Part shown: positions 36,690 through 49,839 of the stretch, piece by piece | How positions within the stretch are numbered: position 1 is the stretch's first letter | Layout of the letters: the number at the start of each line of letters is the position of its first letter | NCBI RefSeq assembly: GCF_040412425.1 | Contig: NC_089743.1 | Coordinates: 89,976,971-90,040,970 of the forward strand | DNA from: Macrobrachium rosenbergii | Lineage: Eukaryota; Arthropoda; Malacostraca; Decapoda; Palaemonidae | Length of the DNA: 64,000 bases | Direction: 5' to 3' | Notes under the pieces: model-generated | Databases searched by the model: none | The model's input: the letters and a program-made list of their open reading frames with translations, nothing else | What the model was told of the DNA's origin: nothing | Program-made: the position numbers and the translations under genes

Positions 36690-38870
36690 GTGCCCTAGTA
36701 GAGACTTCCTGTTGTCGAATAGATCCAATGCCCTAGTCGAGACTATCGAATAAATCGTTGACAGCTCCTAGTTGAGACCTCTGTTCGAGTAACCTGATGA
36801 CGGTTTGAGACTTTGTTGTCGAGAAATCTGATGACAGCGTGCCCTAGCTGAGACTTCTGTTATCGAATAAATCTGATGACAGGGCATTGAGACTTCTGTT
36901 ATCGAATAAATCTGATGACATTGTGCCAGCTGAGTTATCGAATAACAGTCCTTCTGTTAACGAATAAATTGATGACATTGTGTCCTACACTATCGAATAA
37001 ATCTGATGACAGTATTGAGACTTCTGTTATCGAATAAATCTGACTACATTCTTATCGAATAAATCTGATGACAGCGTTTGAGACTCAATCGAACAAATCT
37101 GATGACACTGTGCCCTATTCTGTTATCGAATAAATCTGATGACATACTAGCTGAGACTTCTGAATAAATCTTACACAGTTGAAGAGACTCTGGAATAAAT
37201 CTGATGACATTGCTGAACTTCTGTTATCATTTATGACAGTGTTCTTATCTTTGACTAGACTTCTGTTATCGAATAAATCAGTGTGCCCTAATTCGAGACT
37301 CATCGAATCAAATCTGATGACATTGTGCCCTAGCTGAGACTGGAATAAATCTATGACAGTTTTCCGAACAGATCTGATGACAATGTGCCCTAAACTTCGT
37401 TATCGAATAAATCTGTTGACAGTGTGCCCTAGTTGAGACCTCTGTTGTCGAGTAAATCTGATGACAATGTGCCCTAGTTGAGACTTCTGTTGTCGAGAAA
37501 TCTGATGACAGCGTGCCCTAGCTGAGACTTCTGTTATCGAATAAATCTGATTTACATGCCCAATTGAGACTCTAATAAAAATCTGATGACATTGTGCCCT
37601 AGCTGAGACTTCTGTTATCGAATAAATCTGATGACAGTGTGCCCTAATTGAGACTTCTGTTATCGAATAAATCTGATGACATTGTGCCCTAGTTGAGACT
37701 TCTGTTATCGAATAAATCTGATGACAGCGTGTCGCTGAGACTAAACAAATCTGATGACAAGTTGAGACTTCTGCGAATAAATCTGATGACATCGCTGAGA
37801 CTTCTGTTGTCGAATAAATCTGATGACAGTGTGCTGAGACTTCCCTGTTATCAATAAATCTGATGACATTGTGCCCTAGCTGAGACTGAGAATAAATCTG
37901 ATGACAGTTCTAATTGAGACTTATCTAAATCTGATGACATTGTGCTGAGACTGTTATCGAATAAATCTGATGACAGTGTGCCCCTAATTGAGACTTCTGT
38001 TATCGAATAAATCTGATGACATGAGCTGAGACTTCCTGTTATCGAATAAATCTGATGACAGTAATTGAGACTCGATCGAATAAATCTGATGACATTGTTT
38101 TGAGACTTCTGTTATCGAATAAATCTGATGACAGTAATTGAGACTCATCGAATAAATCTGATGACAGCGTGCCCCAGCTGAGACTTCTGTTATCGAATAA
38201 ATCTGATGACAGTGTGCCTTTGAGACTTGTTATCGAATAAATCAGACATTGTGCTCCTAGCTTCTGTTGTCGAATAAATCTGGATGACAGTGTGCCCTAA
38301 TTGAGACTTCTGTTATCGAATAAATCTGATGACAGTGTGCCCTAATTGACTTCTGTTACGAATAAATCTGATGACATTGTAGCTGAGACTTTGTTACAAG
38401 ATGACATTGTGCAGCTCGACTTCTGTTGTCGAATAAATCTGATGACAGTGTGCTCCTAATTCATCGAATTGACAGGAGCTGAGACTTCTTATCGAATAAA
38501 TCTGATGACAGTGTGCCCTAATTGAGACTTCTGTTATCGAATAAATCTGCTGACAGTGTGCCCTAGTCGAGACTTCTGTTATCGAATAAATCATTGATGA
38601 CATTGTGCCCCAGCGAGACTCTGTTATCGAATAAATCTGATCCCCTTCTTCTGTTATCGAATAAATGATGACATTGTGCCCTAGAGACTTTGTTATCGAA
38701 CAAATTAAGCTGAGACTGTTGTCGAATAAATAAGTAGTTGAGACTAGACCCCCTGTTATCGAATAAATCAACAGTGAGAACTTCTGTTGTCGAATAAATC
38801 TGTGTGCCCTCTGAGACTTGTTATCGAATAACAAATCTGCTGACAGTAAGTCGAGACTTGGTGGTCGAAG
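36690..38870. repeat. 45-bp degenerate minisatellite, about 2.2 kb
   Basis: The unit is 45 bp and contains GAGACTTCTGTTATCGAATA followed by AATCTGATGACAGTGTGCCC. Over 50 whole or partial units are present. Runs of intact 45-bp units (for example 37575-37735 and 38490-38590) alternate with units shortened by 3-25 bp. Because 45 is divisible by 3, intact runs keep frames open and yield 15-residue periodic translations on both strands, which I regard as artefacts. Variation is mostly deletion rather than substitution. There are no CRISPR-like unique spacers. Confidence 0.93.
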
Positions 38871-40185
38871 ACAATTTCTTTTTTTTAAATTTTTGGCTCT
38901 AATGAACAGCATGTATGTAAATATTCTAATAATAATGATTCTGCTTAGACAAACGTTTGACAGGAAGTTCTCTTGAGACCTTATCGACCTTGGTACCTGA
39001 TTCTTTTTTTTTCCCTTCTATGAATATGAATAGATTTTTTAAAGTGTGGTTAAGACGATATTAATATCAATGAGAAAGAGTGATAAAGCACTTTCAAAAT
39101 AAGATTCATTCAGTGACAGTGCTGATCTTTTTCTTTTCGCTGGTGGACATCAAAATCATCTCCATTTACAGTTAAACACATGATGACTCATCTTTTCGGA
39201 ACGAATTTAAATTTGATATGTTATGGTCAACACTTAGCTTTCTGTCACTGGCATGTAAGGTAATCTCTCATTCACATATGAAACCAAAATCATAAGTTAC
39301 TGACGAAAAGCCTAATTCTTTTCATGTTCGACCAACTTTCACTCATATTTCCTCGATGTCAAAGACCTGTAAGAGCTAAGACTCAGGAATAACAATGACT
39401 GTCAATAGATTAAGGAGCAATTCTGCATTCGGACAAATATGACTCCCTGCAAGACGAGCATACAATAGGATTAGGAAAGCCCGTGTGGAATTCATAATAA
39501 GAACCATTCGTCTAAAACAAAGGCGTGCCGGGGATACCACGACTACTGCCGGATGTCTCAGCAGTTCGGAAAGGACGTTGCTAAAAGAGAAATCAAGAGG
39601 GAAATAGCTTTTTGGAAGAATAAGGGTAAAACCTTATTTTAGTTCCAACGGGCGCCATTTCGGGTGAAAGGTTTACGTATCATTAAACACCAAAATTTAC
39701 AGTTGCTCCACGAGTCACTTGTTAAAAGATAGTCTGTTCTTCCGTGATATTCGTGACATTTCATTATCACTCCCCCCGCCCCACCCACCACCACCAACCA
39801 CCTCCGCCACCCAACCCCCACCGCCTTAAAACAAAAAAATTTTTAAATATCATACTCGCCAAAGTGAGGAGAAAACTATTCACAGAGAATGAAGGATGAC
39901 ATAGCAGTGAAAATTTATGTAAGTCGCAAAATTCGGAAATTTAGGATGAGAGGAGAATAAGGATTGGTGGTGTGCAGAGTTACTGGATGGGATGGCCGAG
40001 GTTGCTAGCGAAGCAGAGGTGAGATATACAAGCTACTGATGAGCTTTTCCTGGAGTTTACTTGAAGTGACTGATGATGTGGAAGCTTTCTGCGTTGCGGA
40101 CATCCTTGAATCTGCGGTTTTTTTTTTTTTTTTACTTTTTTTTTACTTCAGGGGCCATCGCTTACCGGAGGCTGTGACTTAATGA
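38871..40185. other. No recognised feature
   Basis: Contains a C-rich, CCACC-type stretch at 39770-39825 and T-runs near 40120-40145; no gene seen. Confidence 0.5.
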
Positions 40186-40236
40186 GCCGTGTGTGTGTGT
40201 GTATATATGTATATATACTGTGTGTATATACAGTAA

Positions 40237-40325
<89 letters not shown>

Positions 40326-40345
40326 GATGTGTGTTTGTGTGTGTG
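40186..40345. repeat. (GT)n(AT)n(GT)n compound microsatellite
   Basis: A central AT tract (about 40239-40310) flanked by GT-rich tracts. Confidence 0.95.
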
Positions 40346-40500
40346 TGTGCATGCGTACCACAGGGAAAATACCGAGCGTAAATCCTGAACGGTTTCACCT
40401 TTAGACTTCTGAGATTCAATTGAATCCTCTTGAAGACGCTTTAGAAAACCAAAGAGGTCAGGATTTATACCCAATGCTTCATTATCGATGTGGTACAGAG

Positions 40501-40515
<15 letters not shown>

Positions 40516-40594
<79 letters not shown>
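40516..40594. repeat. (GA)n microsatellite
   Basis: About 78 bp of pure GA preceded by a short AT tract. Confidence 0.97.
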
Positions 40595-40597
<3 letters not shown>

Positions 40598-40834
40598 TTT
40601 CACACCGTAAGTAAAGGAAGATTATCATTCCTTCAGGTAACCGACGTGAGATGTAATTATTTTAAGCTGGATTACAAACTATAATATCCCAAATGATAAT
40701 ATCACAGTTTTTTCTGTTGCTTAGATCGACAAGATTGCGAGGTTGTTTTCCTAAGAAATTATGGATGGGAAGTTCGCTCTTTTGCTGCTTGGATTTATAA
40801 ATCATTTGACTTTTCATTTACGATCTCTAACATT

Positions 40835-40835
<1 letters not shown>

Positions 40836-40906
<71 letters not shown>
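40836..40906. repeat. (GA)n microsatellite
   Basis: About 70 bp of pure GA. Confidence 0.97.
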
Positions 40907-40907
<1 letters not shown>

Positions 40908-41602
40908 AATTGATTACGACACTAAAGAGAAATTCCAGCAGCCATGTCATAGTGAAGGTTTTTTAACATATCTTTTCTCTAATCTGACCTGGGCATAAAA
41001 TAATGATGGGTATGAAATGAATGGGTACGGGGCGAAATGGAGGGTTCCTCTGACAAGCCATTTAGAAGTGACGTGACGGTAATCTCAGATGATTTTCATA
41101 CACAGGAAAATCAAATCCGGAGGCACTGATTTCCCGGACAGGTTTCAGAGAAGAAGAAACAAAAACACAAGATGGTATTATGATGCGATAGATGTCGCAG
41201 GTGTTATAGAGGTGTTCAAAATATCGATGGAGTTTTCCCTGAAGGCCTCATAATAATGTATGCATCGGTTACAAAGCATATTGTTGCTTTTCTTCATGTT
41301 TTCTTTCTCTATTCGTGATTGACAGGTCAAGCAGTTTTGAGGAATAGGAGAGTTAGTTCGGTTCTGTGTAAAATTCACATCTAAACCTATTTTATCTTGA
41401 ACAGCACTATTCATATTAAAAAAAAAAAAAAAAACTTAAATGGCGATAAAAAACTCTTCAACAGTTAACCATCTTTCTTAAGGAATAATCGCCTTGTTAT
41501 AATTGAAAGATGATTATGAATGGGGTATGAACTGAATCATGTCATTCATAACTGGAAGAAATAATTCTTAATATCATTATAAGATACTGGTTTTTCTACA
41601 CA

Positions 41603-41656
<54 letters not shown>

Positions 41657-42139
41657 ACGAAATTAATATAACAATAGTAGCCAAAAAGCATCAGAAACAG
41701 AATTATTGTCGAATAAAGGAAGAAAAATTTAGTGAACCGCTTATTCTCTTTTTTAAACAAAGATTAAATCCTACCAAAAAAAAAAAACTATATGGGGACA
41801 AAATCCTTAGCAGAAACAGTCGTCCCTCAGATAACAAATCTTTCGAATTGCGTGGAAGAGATTTTTAAGCCTAGGCGACTCGGTCGTTTTCGTTTGTAGA
41901 AGACTAGGAATACGTGTCTGTTCAATTTATGCTGACGCAGAGGGTGGAAATGTCTCGCCATGGGACCAGATGGTTATAAGACAGAAGAATGTTTGCATAT
42001 GGTGAACATGTCAGGGAAGAAAACAGGGAGAGGAAAGTAACGGGTTAATAAGGGTAAAATAAACAAATTGTAATGATAATCTAAATATAGGAAAACATAA
42101 GCATCGGGTTTAAGTGGGTTCTGATTTGATTTATGTACG

Positions 42140-42143
<4 letters not shown>
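40907..42143. other. No gene seen; one (TTA)n tract
   Basis: (TTA)n lies at 41603-41656 and A-runs near 41418 and 41776. No coding feature. Confidence 0.5.
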
Positions 42144-42181
<38 letters not shown>

Positions 42182-42189
42182 ATCTCGTA

Positions 42190-42252
<63 letters not shown>

Positions 42253-42283
42253 GCTGATCTAGTGAAGGGTCTAGAAAGTCATA

Positions 42284-42350
<67 letters not shown>
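42144..42350. repeat. (CT)n / (GA)n / (GA)n cluster able to fold into a hairpin
   Basis: (CT)n at 42144-42177, a short TTTCTATCTCGTAAGG linker, (GA)n at about 42191-42249, 41 bp of unique sequence and a second (GA)n at 42291-42350. The CT and first GA tracts are complementary on one strand. Confidence 0.95.
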
Positions 42351-42355
<5 letters not shown>

Positions 42356-43396
42356 GACCACTGGCCAACCCAGAACCAGCTCAACCTCGAAAGTTTTTCT
42401 GACTTCTTTTGCTGTTTTTGCGTGGCGTAAATTATTATTAATTTGTTTGTTCGTTGTTTACCTCTCCTTTGCCTCTTCGTTTCTTCATCAATTTGTGGGA
42501 ACTCCATTTGGTGAAATTAAGGACTGTAAGTCAATGACCTTTCAGGCTTTATCTATTTGACTTTTTATTCATTCTGGAAGAAAGAAAAAATCGAGAGTAG
42601 ACTCAGCGCTGAATTGCGAGGCACCCACGAAAAGTTGTGTAGTGACTATAACAGCCCACTAAATTGTATTCCTTTTATTCCGAAGATGTGTTCGGATACA
42701 CCATGAAAAAAAAAAATAAATATAAAAATAAATTAATATCAACAAGAGGTTAAGGTCTTTCTACTTTTCCATAAGTTGTTGTAGCCTTTAAAAGAAGAAT
42801 TCTTTTTATTGTAATTTCTGACTTTGGTATAAAAAAGGGATATTTATTATAATGTCCATAGATATCAAGCCACAAATATCGATTAATATCCAATTCATTA
42901 TACCTCGGTAATAACTCACACCCGAGGGGAATTCTAATTGATAAGTACTTCGACACCAGTATGGTTCGAACCGCTGCCTACTTTATTAATTATATAATTC
43001 CCTTTGGGTGTAAGTTTTTTTCCGAGGAATGGTGGCTTGCATATTAAACAATATTTGATGCTTAAAATTTTTTAATTTAAAAAATGTCCAGGTGCATGTG
43101 ATCCAAACGTATAACGTTGTTTTTCTTAGAATAGTTATTACAATACTGCATGGCTTTGGGTATTAAAAAAAAAATATGCTTATTGCAATGTATGACTGTT
43201 TTTTAAAGATATTCATAATAATGTATACCTATGGTTCTATAAAAAGGGTTTTTATAATAATTTATGTCTGTTTAAAAATAGATAATTACAATAATGTATG
43301 ACTATGGCTATTAAATATGTAATATCTATTTTGGTGGGATGAGAAGGGGCGTCCAACTACAGCATTACATTTCAAAGACTGAGATGGTCTTGTCAT

Positions 43397-43400
<4 letters not shown>
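42351..43400. other. No gene seen
   Basis: 42840-42960 (AATATCGATTAATATCCAAT and nearby) resembles a short repeat I associate with decapod flanking DNA, without firm identification. Confidence 0.35.

Positions 43401-43457
<57 letters not shown>
43401..43457. repeat. (GA)n microsatellite
   Basis: About 56 bp of pure GA. Downstream to 44399 there is purine-rich sequence whose long minus-strand frame (163 residues at 43595-44086) matches no family. Confidence 0.96.
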
Positions 43458-43459
<2 letters not shown>

Positions 43460-44399
43460 TGCTCGTTGACTACAGTACCAGTGGACATCTAAATCGAAAA
43501 TATATCATCCTCTATGAGTGATTTGAGTAGAAAGAGAAATGAAAACTTGTGATGAAGTATCGTTCTTGAAACACTCATTCAATCCACGTATACTTCATAA
43601 ATAACTCAACAACTCCTCACATCCTGAATACTGTACTTGAAGACTGATAAAACTAAAAGAAAAAAAATATTTTGAAGCAAACTGACAAACAGATAGACAG
43701 TCAGACAGACAGAGAAAGACGTGACTCTGCTTCCAGGAACTGATACTCTGCTCTCGAGAAGATCTGATGCCCTCGAGATAAAACGCGAAGAATATTGGGA
43801 GGCGAAGTCTCCCAGACAGCCTGGACAGGAGAGGCGCAAACCCTTGAATCATTAATATGGTAAAACTGTCAGTTCTTGATAAGAGAAGCATCCCTGGACC
43901 ACCACGAGAGCTGACCGCGTTCTTGATGCACAATGGCTCCAGGGTGGAAAAATGAATAAGAATATAATGAGAGAAGAGGCACGCTGAAAGGCAGATTATA
44001 AAAATGATAGGGGAGCATTGCCAAAAAATAATAAAAGAGATCGGATTGCAACACTGAAATAAATTCGTGATAAAAGAAGAACACAAAAGAAATAAGAAAG
44101 CGGAAGAAGAGGAAGAGTTAAGGAATCGATAGCAAATGAGAGAAGATGAACATGAGGATAGCTAATACTCCAAATTGCTGCCTCTGTGTATGAAAGCAGC
44201 AATAACAATAATAGTTTATGAACAATGAATGAGTTACAGGGAAGGACAAAATGAATAACGTTCAATTTCCTAAGGCATTTCTGTCATCAATCATTTCTGT
44301 GAATGAACTGTGACTGGTAAAAAAAAAATACATATATACGTGACATGATGCAAGCGTAAAGTTTTATAAACTTTTCTGATCAGGAAACGTGCCTGGGAT

Positions 44400-44695
<296 letters not shown>

Positions 44696-45389
44696 ATGCC
44701 ACCGTAACGAGTCTTAATACTATTTGAGAGAGCAGGAGAAGGGGATGGGGAGAGAGAATGTGTGAAATGGATACACGTCCAAATCGTACTTGAATAACGG
44801 TTCGTCACCATCAACAAACCTATCTTATATTATAACGGTTGTTTAATCGAAAACACTGATTTTTCAGAGGTAAACAGTTACAACTTGCTAGTCAAATGTT
44901 GCTTGTATATGCTAGCTCGTCATTAGATCCCGGGATCAAATTAATAGCACGTTAACATTCCAGCACAGCTTTTTAAATCTTATAGAAGCAGACGGAAATT
45001 AACCTATCAAGCAGGTACGCAACATCCCTCGAATGTTGGAATTGTATGATATTGGCTGATTGATTAAAATAATCAGCTGAGGTTACGAACATCAATAATG
45101 TCATCGACGCCCTCGTAGGGATTATTCGTTTCCGTTTAGCGGCACGTTTAGCTCCTCGAAGAACCCAGATAATTCATGAAAAGGTGGTTCATATTTTTGA
45201 GAACCTTTCATTACAAACGACAAAAGTAGATGGAATAGATTTTGCAACTATGAGTCACTTCGTAAATTTTTATAGAACACTTATCAGAAATACAGAAAAA
45301 TTTTGTCTGCATCAGGACTTGAAGCAATCACTGCCCCATGCAAGACGTCATCTTATGTAAAGAAAGAGAATCCTGGAAAGTGAACAGAT

Positions 45390-45393
<4 letters not shown>
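44696..45393. other. No recognised feature
   Basis: Unique-looking AT-rich sequence without coding signal. Confidence 0.5.

Positions 45394-45467
<74 letters not shown>
45394..45467. repeat. (GA)n microsatellite
   Basis: About 74 bp of pure GA. Confidence 0.97.
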
Positions 45468-45469
<2 letters not shown>

Positions 45470-46954
45470 AATAACAAATGAAAAGCATGACGTCTAACAA
45501 CTATTTTCGTTGGAAGAAATCTTAAGAAAATAAACCCTTGAGACAAACTTGTATGTCAAAGGTCCAATCCAAATAAACGAGAAGACTTTGTCGTTCTTAA
45601 TGTTAATCAGAATGCTCAAAATGCTTCCGAAACAATGTCGCACTGTGAAAAAATACAAATATCTTTTTATACATCACGAATAAATTTCTGGTTTGAAATA
45701 GTCCATCCGATGCAATTGCCTGCGGGCCATTCTCAGAGACGGAAGGGTGGCATTCATAGAATGTCAGGCTTTATTTGGGGCTTCATAATATTTACGGACG
45801 AGCACAGCACAGTACGATCATAAGAGAAGTTCGTCATTCATTCCGCCAAGATAAAATAAATGTAATTATAGAATATCTCCAAGGAAAAAATGAATTTAAT
45901 AACGACAGTAAGCAGACTGCTGGATATTACATGGAAATTCGAATACCTTATGGCTCTATTCTCTCTGTTTTGATGACACGAAGGCCATGGCATAGCTTTT
46001 AGATGTTTTTGCAAGAGTCAAGATGCGACGCTGAAAGTACTCGGGAGCTTTGCCTCAACCTTCAAGCTGACACTAAAATGCCCCCCTTTTTAGTATATCT
46101 TTTTTATCTTTCCTAAGACCTGGTGACTGCTTGAAACACCTCTTTTCAGCTACTGGGAAAAGCATTAAGGCGAGTGTTTACTCAGGTAAGGGGCGAGGCC
46201 ACCTTTTTCTGCAACTTCAGAACTATTTCTAGTTGCCGACTGAAAGTTGAAGAGGATCGTTTTTCTTCATCGATTATGGTAATGTCTGTTCCCATCATTC
46301 CCATCAGGGAAAAGTCGATTACTCTTTTCATGATATTTAAAATCAACAGCCTTCCCGTCTCGACCTCTTTTGTTCATACAATGGCAGACACATTTTCATG
46401 CCATTCTGCACGTTGCATACAGGTTTTTATCCCTTCATTTATTTGCATGAGATCTTCCACTGAAGAGAGCTATTTTAGAGCATCCAAACGACGTGGTTTC
46501 ATGTTTCAAATTAAGAGTTTCATTTTGGCACCGTTCATTGCAACCCACTGAAATCCTAGATGAGGTCATTCAAGGTACGTAAGTTCCTGATCATACTCCC
46601 TAATTAAGACTTGCTTAAATAAAGACAAGAAAAATAAAACAATGAGAAATAAAATTTTTCTTATTTCCTGAAAGATGCAGAATCAGTTGTGAAAAGAGTC
46701 GCTATAAATTTTAAATCTGCAGTGATTCTTGCGTCAATGTAGTAGAATTATAAGGTAATGCCCAATGACTATCCTAATTTACAAGGCTAGTAAAATTTCT
46801 GATAAAATTCTTGTAGGTATTGGAATATGCGCGGTAAAGGACTTTTAATGTAAATATTGACAATAGATATAACTTTATTCAATCAGTGAAATCTGTTAGG
46901 AAGATTTTGTTTGGTACCCAAGTTTGTCGGCACCTTCAAGATTATACATACACA
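45468..46954. other. No supported gene
   Basis: The longest frame is 125 residues on plus at 46174-46551. It shows no domain, signal or family resemblance, and the minus strand there is also fairly open, so I do not call it. Confidence 0.4.
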
Positions 46955-47186
46955 TACACACATACATGAATTTCTGACTCACATCAAGATCGAACCCACA
47001 CGTAATTGTGTGTTGATATTTCTATATTCGCACTCAGAACGATAATTCAAATGAAATGCCGCCAATTGGGTTTTCACTGAGTCAGGAGGTTGGGAGGAAA
47101 ACACGCTGGTATGCAAGCAGTTATCCTTCCCAGGGAATTCCTTGAGTACAGTTGTACTCAGGCTCCAGCTTCTTTTATGCCTTGTG

Positions 47187-47300
47187 TGGCCTGGTTGGCA
47201 GCGCTCTGGCCTTTCATTTGAAAGACCTGGGTTCGATCCTGATGTGAGTCAGAAATTTATTTCTGTTCCACACGTGATTGTGTGTTGGTATTTCTACATA
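47187..47300 (+). mobile_element. tRNA-like SINE head
   Basis: TGGCCTGGTTGGCAGCG (47187-47203) and GGGTTCGATCC (47229-47239) fit RNA polymerase III A and B boxes. The following GATGTGAGTCAGAAATT segment occurs reverse-complemented at 46968-46995, so part of this SINE is present twice in opposite orientation within 300 bp. Confidence 0.6.
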
Positions 47301-48351
47301 CATACATATATGCATATATGTATATACAAATGTGTGCATGTGTGTGCCATGTATTATGTGTAATCAGTCGAAGTAGGTCTGTAGCTGAGTGAGTGGTGTA
47401 GCACCTAGGTGGGCTGGTGGGCGGTACGTCAGAACGATACTCAAGCCTGGCAAACGTTAGCATGGAACACACACACACACATATATATATATACATATAC
47501 ATACATGTATGTATGTATGTATGCATAATCTTGAAGGGCCTGGCTTCAGATGTTGTCATCCAGGTTTCGACCCTAAGCTGCAACCCATTTGTTCAACTAG
47601 ATATCAGGTACTCAATTCATTGCTTAGACAAACAGAGACGCAAAGGAATTCGACAGGACGCGCCTTCATCGTTGCAGCCAACACAAGACCAAAACTCTAG
47701 AGATTACAGTGGCCGAAAATCTAAACTACGCAATTTTGTGCATATGTGACGTAAATTTTGCAGTTGCAAGCACCCTAACACATTTCTTTATTTTTACCTT
47801 ATTTAATCATCAAATCTCTTTTATTCACTCGCGATATAAAACGGGGTTTTTAGCTTTTCGTATTAAAAGTACGCGTATACGCACACTAACACACACACAC
47901 ACACAGACATACATACACAAAACACATGCACGTCCACACAGCAGACGGATATCGACATGGTTCAGTGTACTGGTAAAACGCACGCAGTAAAATATTCCCA
48001 TATTTCTGCCTCTAAAGATAAAATATGGCAAAATGGCCGCTGAATATGTAGTTTCTCTAACAGAAATGAATTCTAAAGTCCTCTCAAATCATCCAGTATT
48101 GAGCGCATCAGCCATTCAGCGGATTTCCAAAGTTTTCACTGGTCGAGCTTCTTGGTTCTCAGATTTCCATTGGCTAGTGGCAAATGACTTGAGTGGATCA
48201 CGAATGCCGGCGCCGGGAACATCAAAGGGCACGTTTTTGTCCACCTGGGATCATAAAAGGTTGTAATAGTGACCTACGAATACTGTTGTTGGCCGTTCAG
48301 GTCTCACAACTCCGACCCACTTTTACCTCCAACCAAACCTGAGGTGGAGAA
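47301..48351. other. No supported gene
   Basis: Short (CA)n and (TA)n tracts at 47468-47495 and 47889-47905; otherwise nothing recognised. Confidence 0.45.
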
Positions 48352-48900
48352 GTTTGGAATAAGTGGAGCCAGGAATCTATTGAATAATGTTTTCTAATAC
48401 TCTGTCTACGAAGAAAAAATACTATAGAAAATATACAGTTGTCGGAATGACTCTCAGAATTTTAATACTATAGGTCGATTGGTTTGAAATGACTTGTATG
48501 GTTTCTCTTAAGGAATAATTTATTCCAGTATGATCTACTTGAAAAAGAGAAAAGTACCAATGGTAATTAGCATTATCTCTTTAAAAGACTTACATTTGAT
48601 GGACGTAGAAAAAGCTAGTCTTTCTTGGTGAAACAGTTTAGAATAAGTGGAGCCAGAAATGTGAACAAGGGGTCAACTTCTGAGAAGGATTTCTAAAATT
48701 TGGAATGTAGGTTGCCACAGATCAGTCTTATCTGCTGAATGATGTTTGCTAATATTCTGATACGAAGGAAAAGATACCAATGGCAATTTAGTATAGTCTC
48801 ACATTGGTCGGAATGATCCGATATAGTTTTAAGGAATATTTCTTTCCATTATACTGTACAGAAAAAAAAAATATCTGTGGTAATTCATAATTGTCACTGA
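48352..48900. repeat. Diverged direct repeat upstream of the Penelope-like fragment
   Basis: GAATAAGTGGAGCCAG occurs at about 48357 and 48641. Further shared blocks follow in order (TTTTCTAATACTCTG against TTTGCTAATATTCTG, GTCGGAATGA, ACCAATGG), giving two roughly 280-bp units. Penelope-like elements often carry such partial repeats, which may be the link to the feature downstream. Confidence 0.55.
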
Positions 48901-48964
48901 CATGCAGTTGCTGAATGTATGAAATGCTGGTCTTTTTTGACTTTTATGAGATTGCTTTTCAGCT

Positions 48965-49341
48965 GAGATTACGTTTAAATTAATTTTTAGGAATGATTTT
49001 ACAATAAAAAGCCTACTATCTTTCAAAGATAGACTGCCTGATTTATTGCGTTCTGGTATTGTTTACTATTGTACATGCCCCAACTGCCAAGTGGGGTATT
49101 TGGGTAGTTCCGTAAAGGCGCCTAAAACGAGATACTCCCAGCATGCAGGAATCAGTGACAGGACAGTACAAGAGGCTTAGCAGTCAAGCAACAGTCTTCC
49201 ATCCGTGAACACTGCAGTAGATGCAATCAGGCAAGACTAAGTATAAGGGATTTTAAAATTGTAGATTCTTGTTCAAAATTGTCTGATTTAAGGATTTTAG
49301 AATCTATATATATTCACAAACTTAAGCCACAACTCAAATAA
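48965..49341 (+). pseudogene. Penelope-like element, GIY-YIG endonuclease end
   Basis: Reads LIFRNDFTIKSLLSFKDRLP, then GIVYYCTCPNCQVGYLGSS, RYSQHAGISDRT and, one frame on, SSIREHCSRC, FKIVDSC and LRILESIYIHKLKPQLK to TAA at 49339. This is the C-terminal part of a Penelope retroelement: linker, CxxC, the GIY-YIG nuclease start (YIG reads YLG) and the L-x-I-L-E-S terminal helix. One frameshift near 49180 breaks it. RT is not found directly upstream. Confidence 0.85.
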
Positions 49342-49792
49342 GATCAGTCTTCCTTTCCGTTATCTATAAAATACTGATTTTCTGTCTGCTCTCGCTGCCC
49401 AGTCAGTAGGCTAATCTGTCTATTATGTAATTTTTCTTTTCGTGTTTTTTTTTTTAATGTTCCTTAGTCCTGTGCTTGATCTGATGTCTTTATTTCTCTC
49501 GCATTGAGTTTGTTTTTTCTTAGTTTTGTTGACTATTGCAATTCACTGAATTGTATTAGTTGTAAGTCACTATGTTTTCTTTTCTGAGTAGCGTGTTTTT
49601 TTTATGGTGAGGTAGTTTATAGAAAATGATTCTCGTGTGTGACCTTTCTTTGATTTGCATTTTACTAATATTAACAATTTTACATTTTGTTTTTTTTTGT
49701 CTCTATTTTAGGTCGAAAATGGCTTAGTGTGTTGAAGTCGAAACGACCCAGTGCAATAAAAATGTTGACTATAGTGATTCTTTGGCTGTTCC

Positions 49793-49839
<47 letters not shown>

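Noticed and set aside
36690..38870. CRISPR-like array
   Set aside because: Units are contiguous 45-bp tandem repeats with no unique spacers of constant length, and the genome is eukaryotic.
37400..38912. 130- and 172-residue minus-strand proteins
   Set aside because: Both are periodic 15-residue readings of the 45-bp minisatellite.
43595..44086. 163-residue minus-strand open frame
   Set aside because: No family, domain or periodic membrane pattern. It lies over purine-rich sequence on plus that avoids stops on the other strand by composition.
46174..46551. 125-residue plus-strand open frame
   Set aside because: No recognisable motif, no splice context, and the opposite strand is also fairly open.
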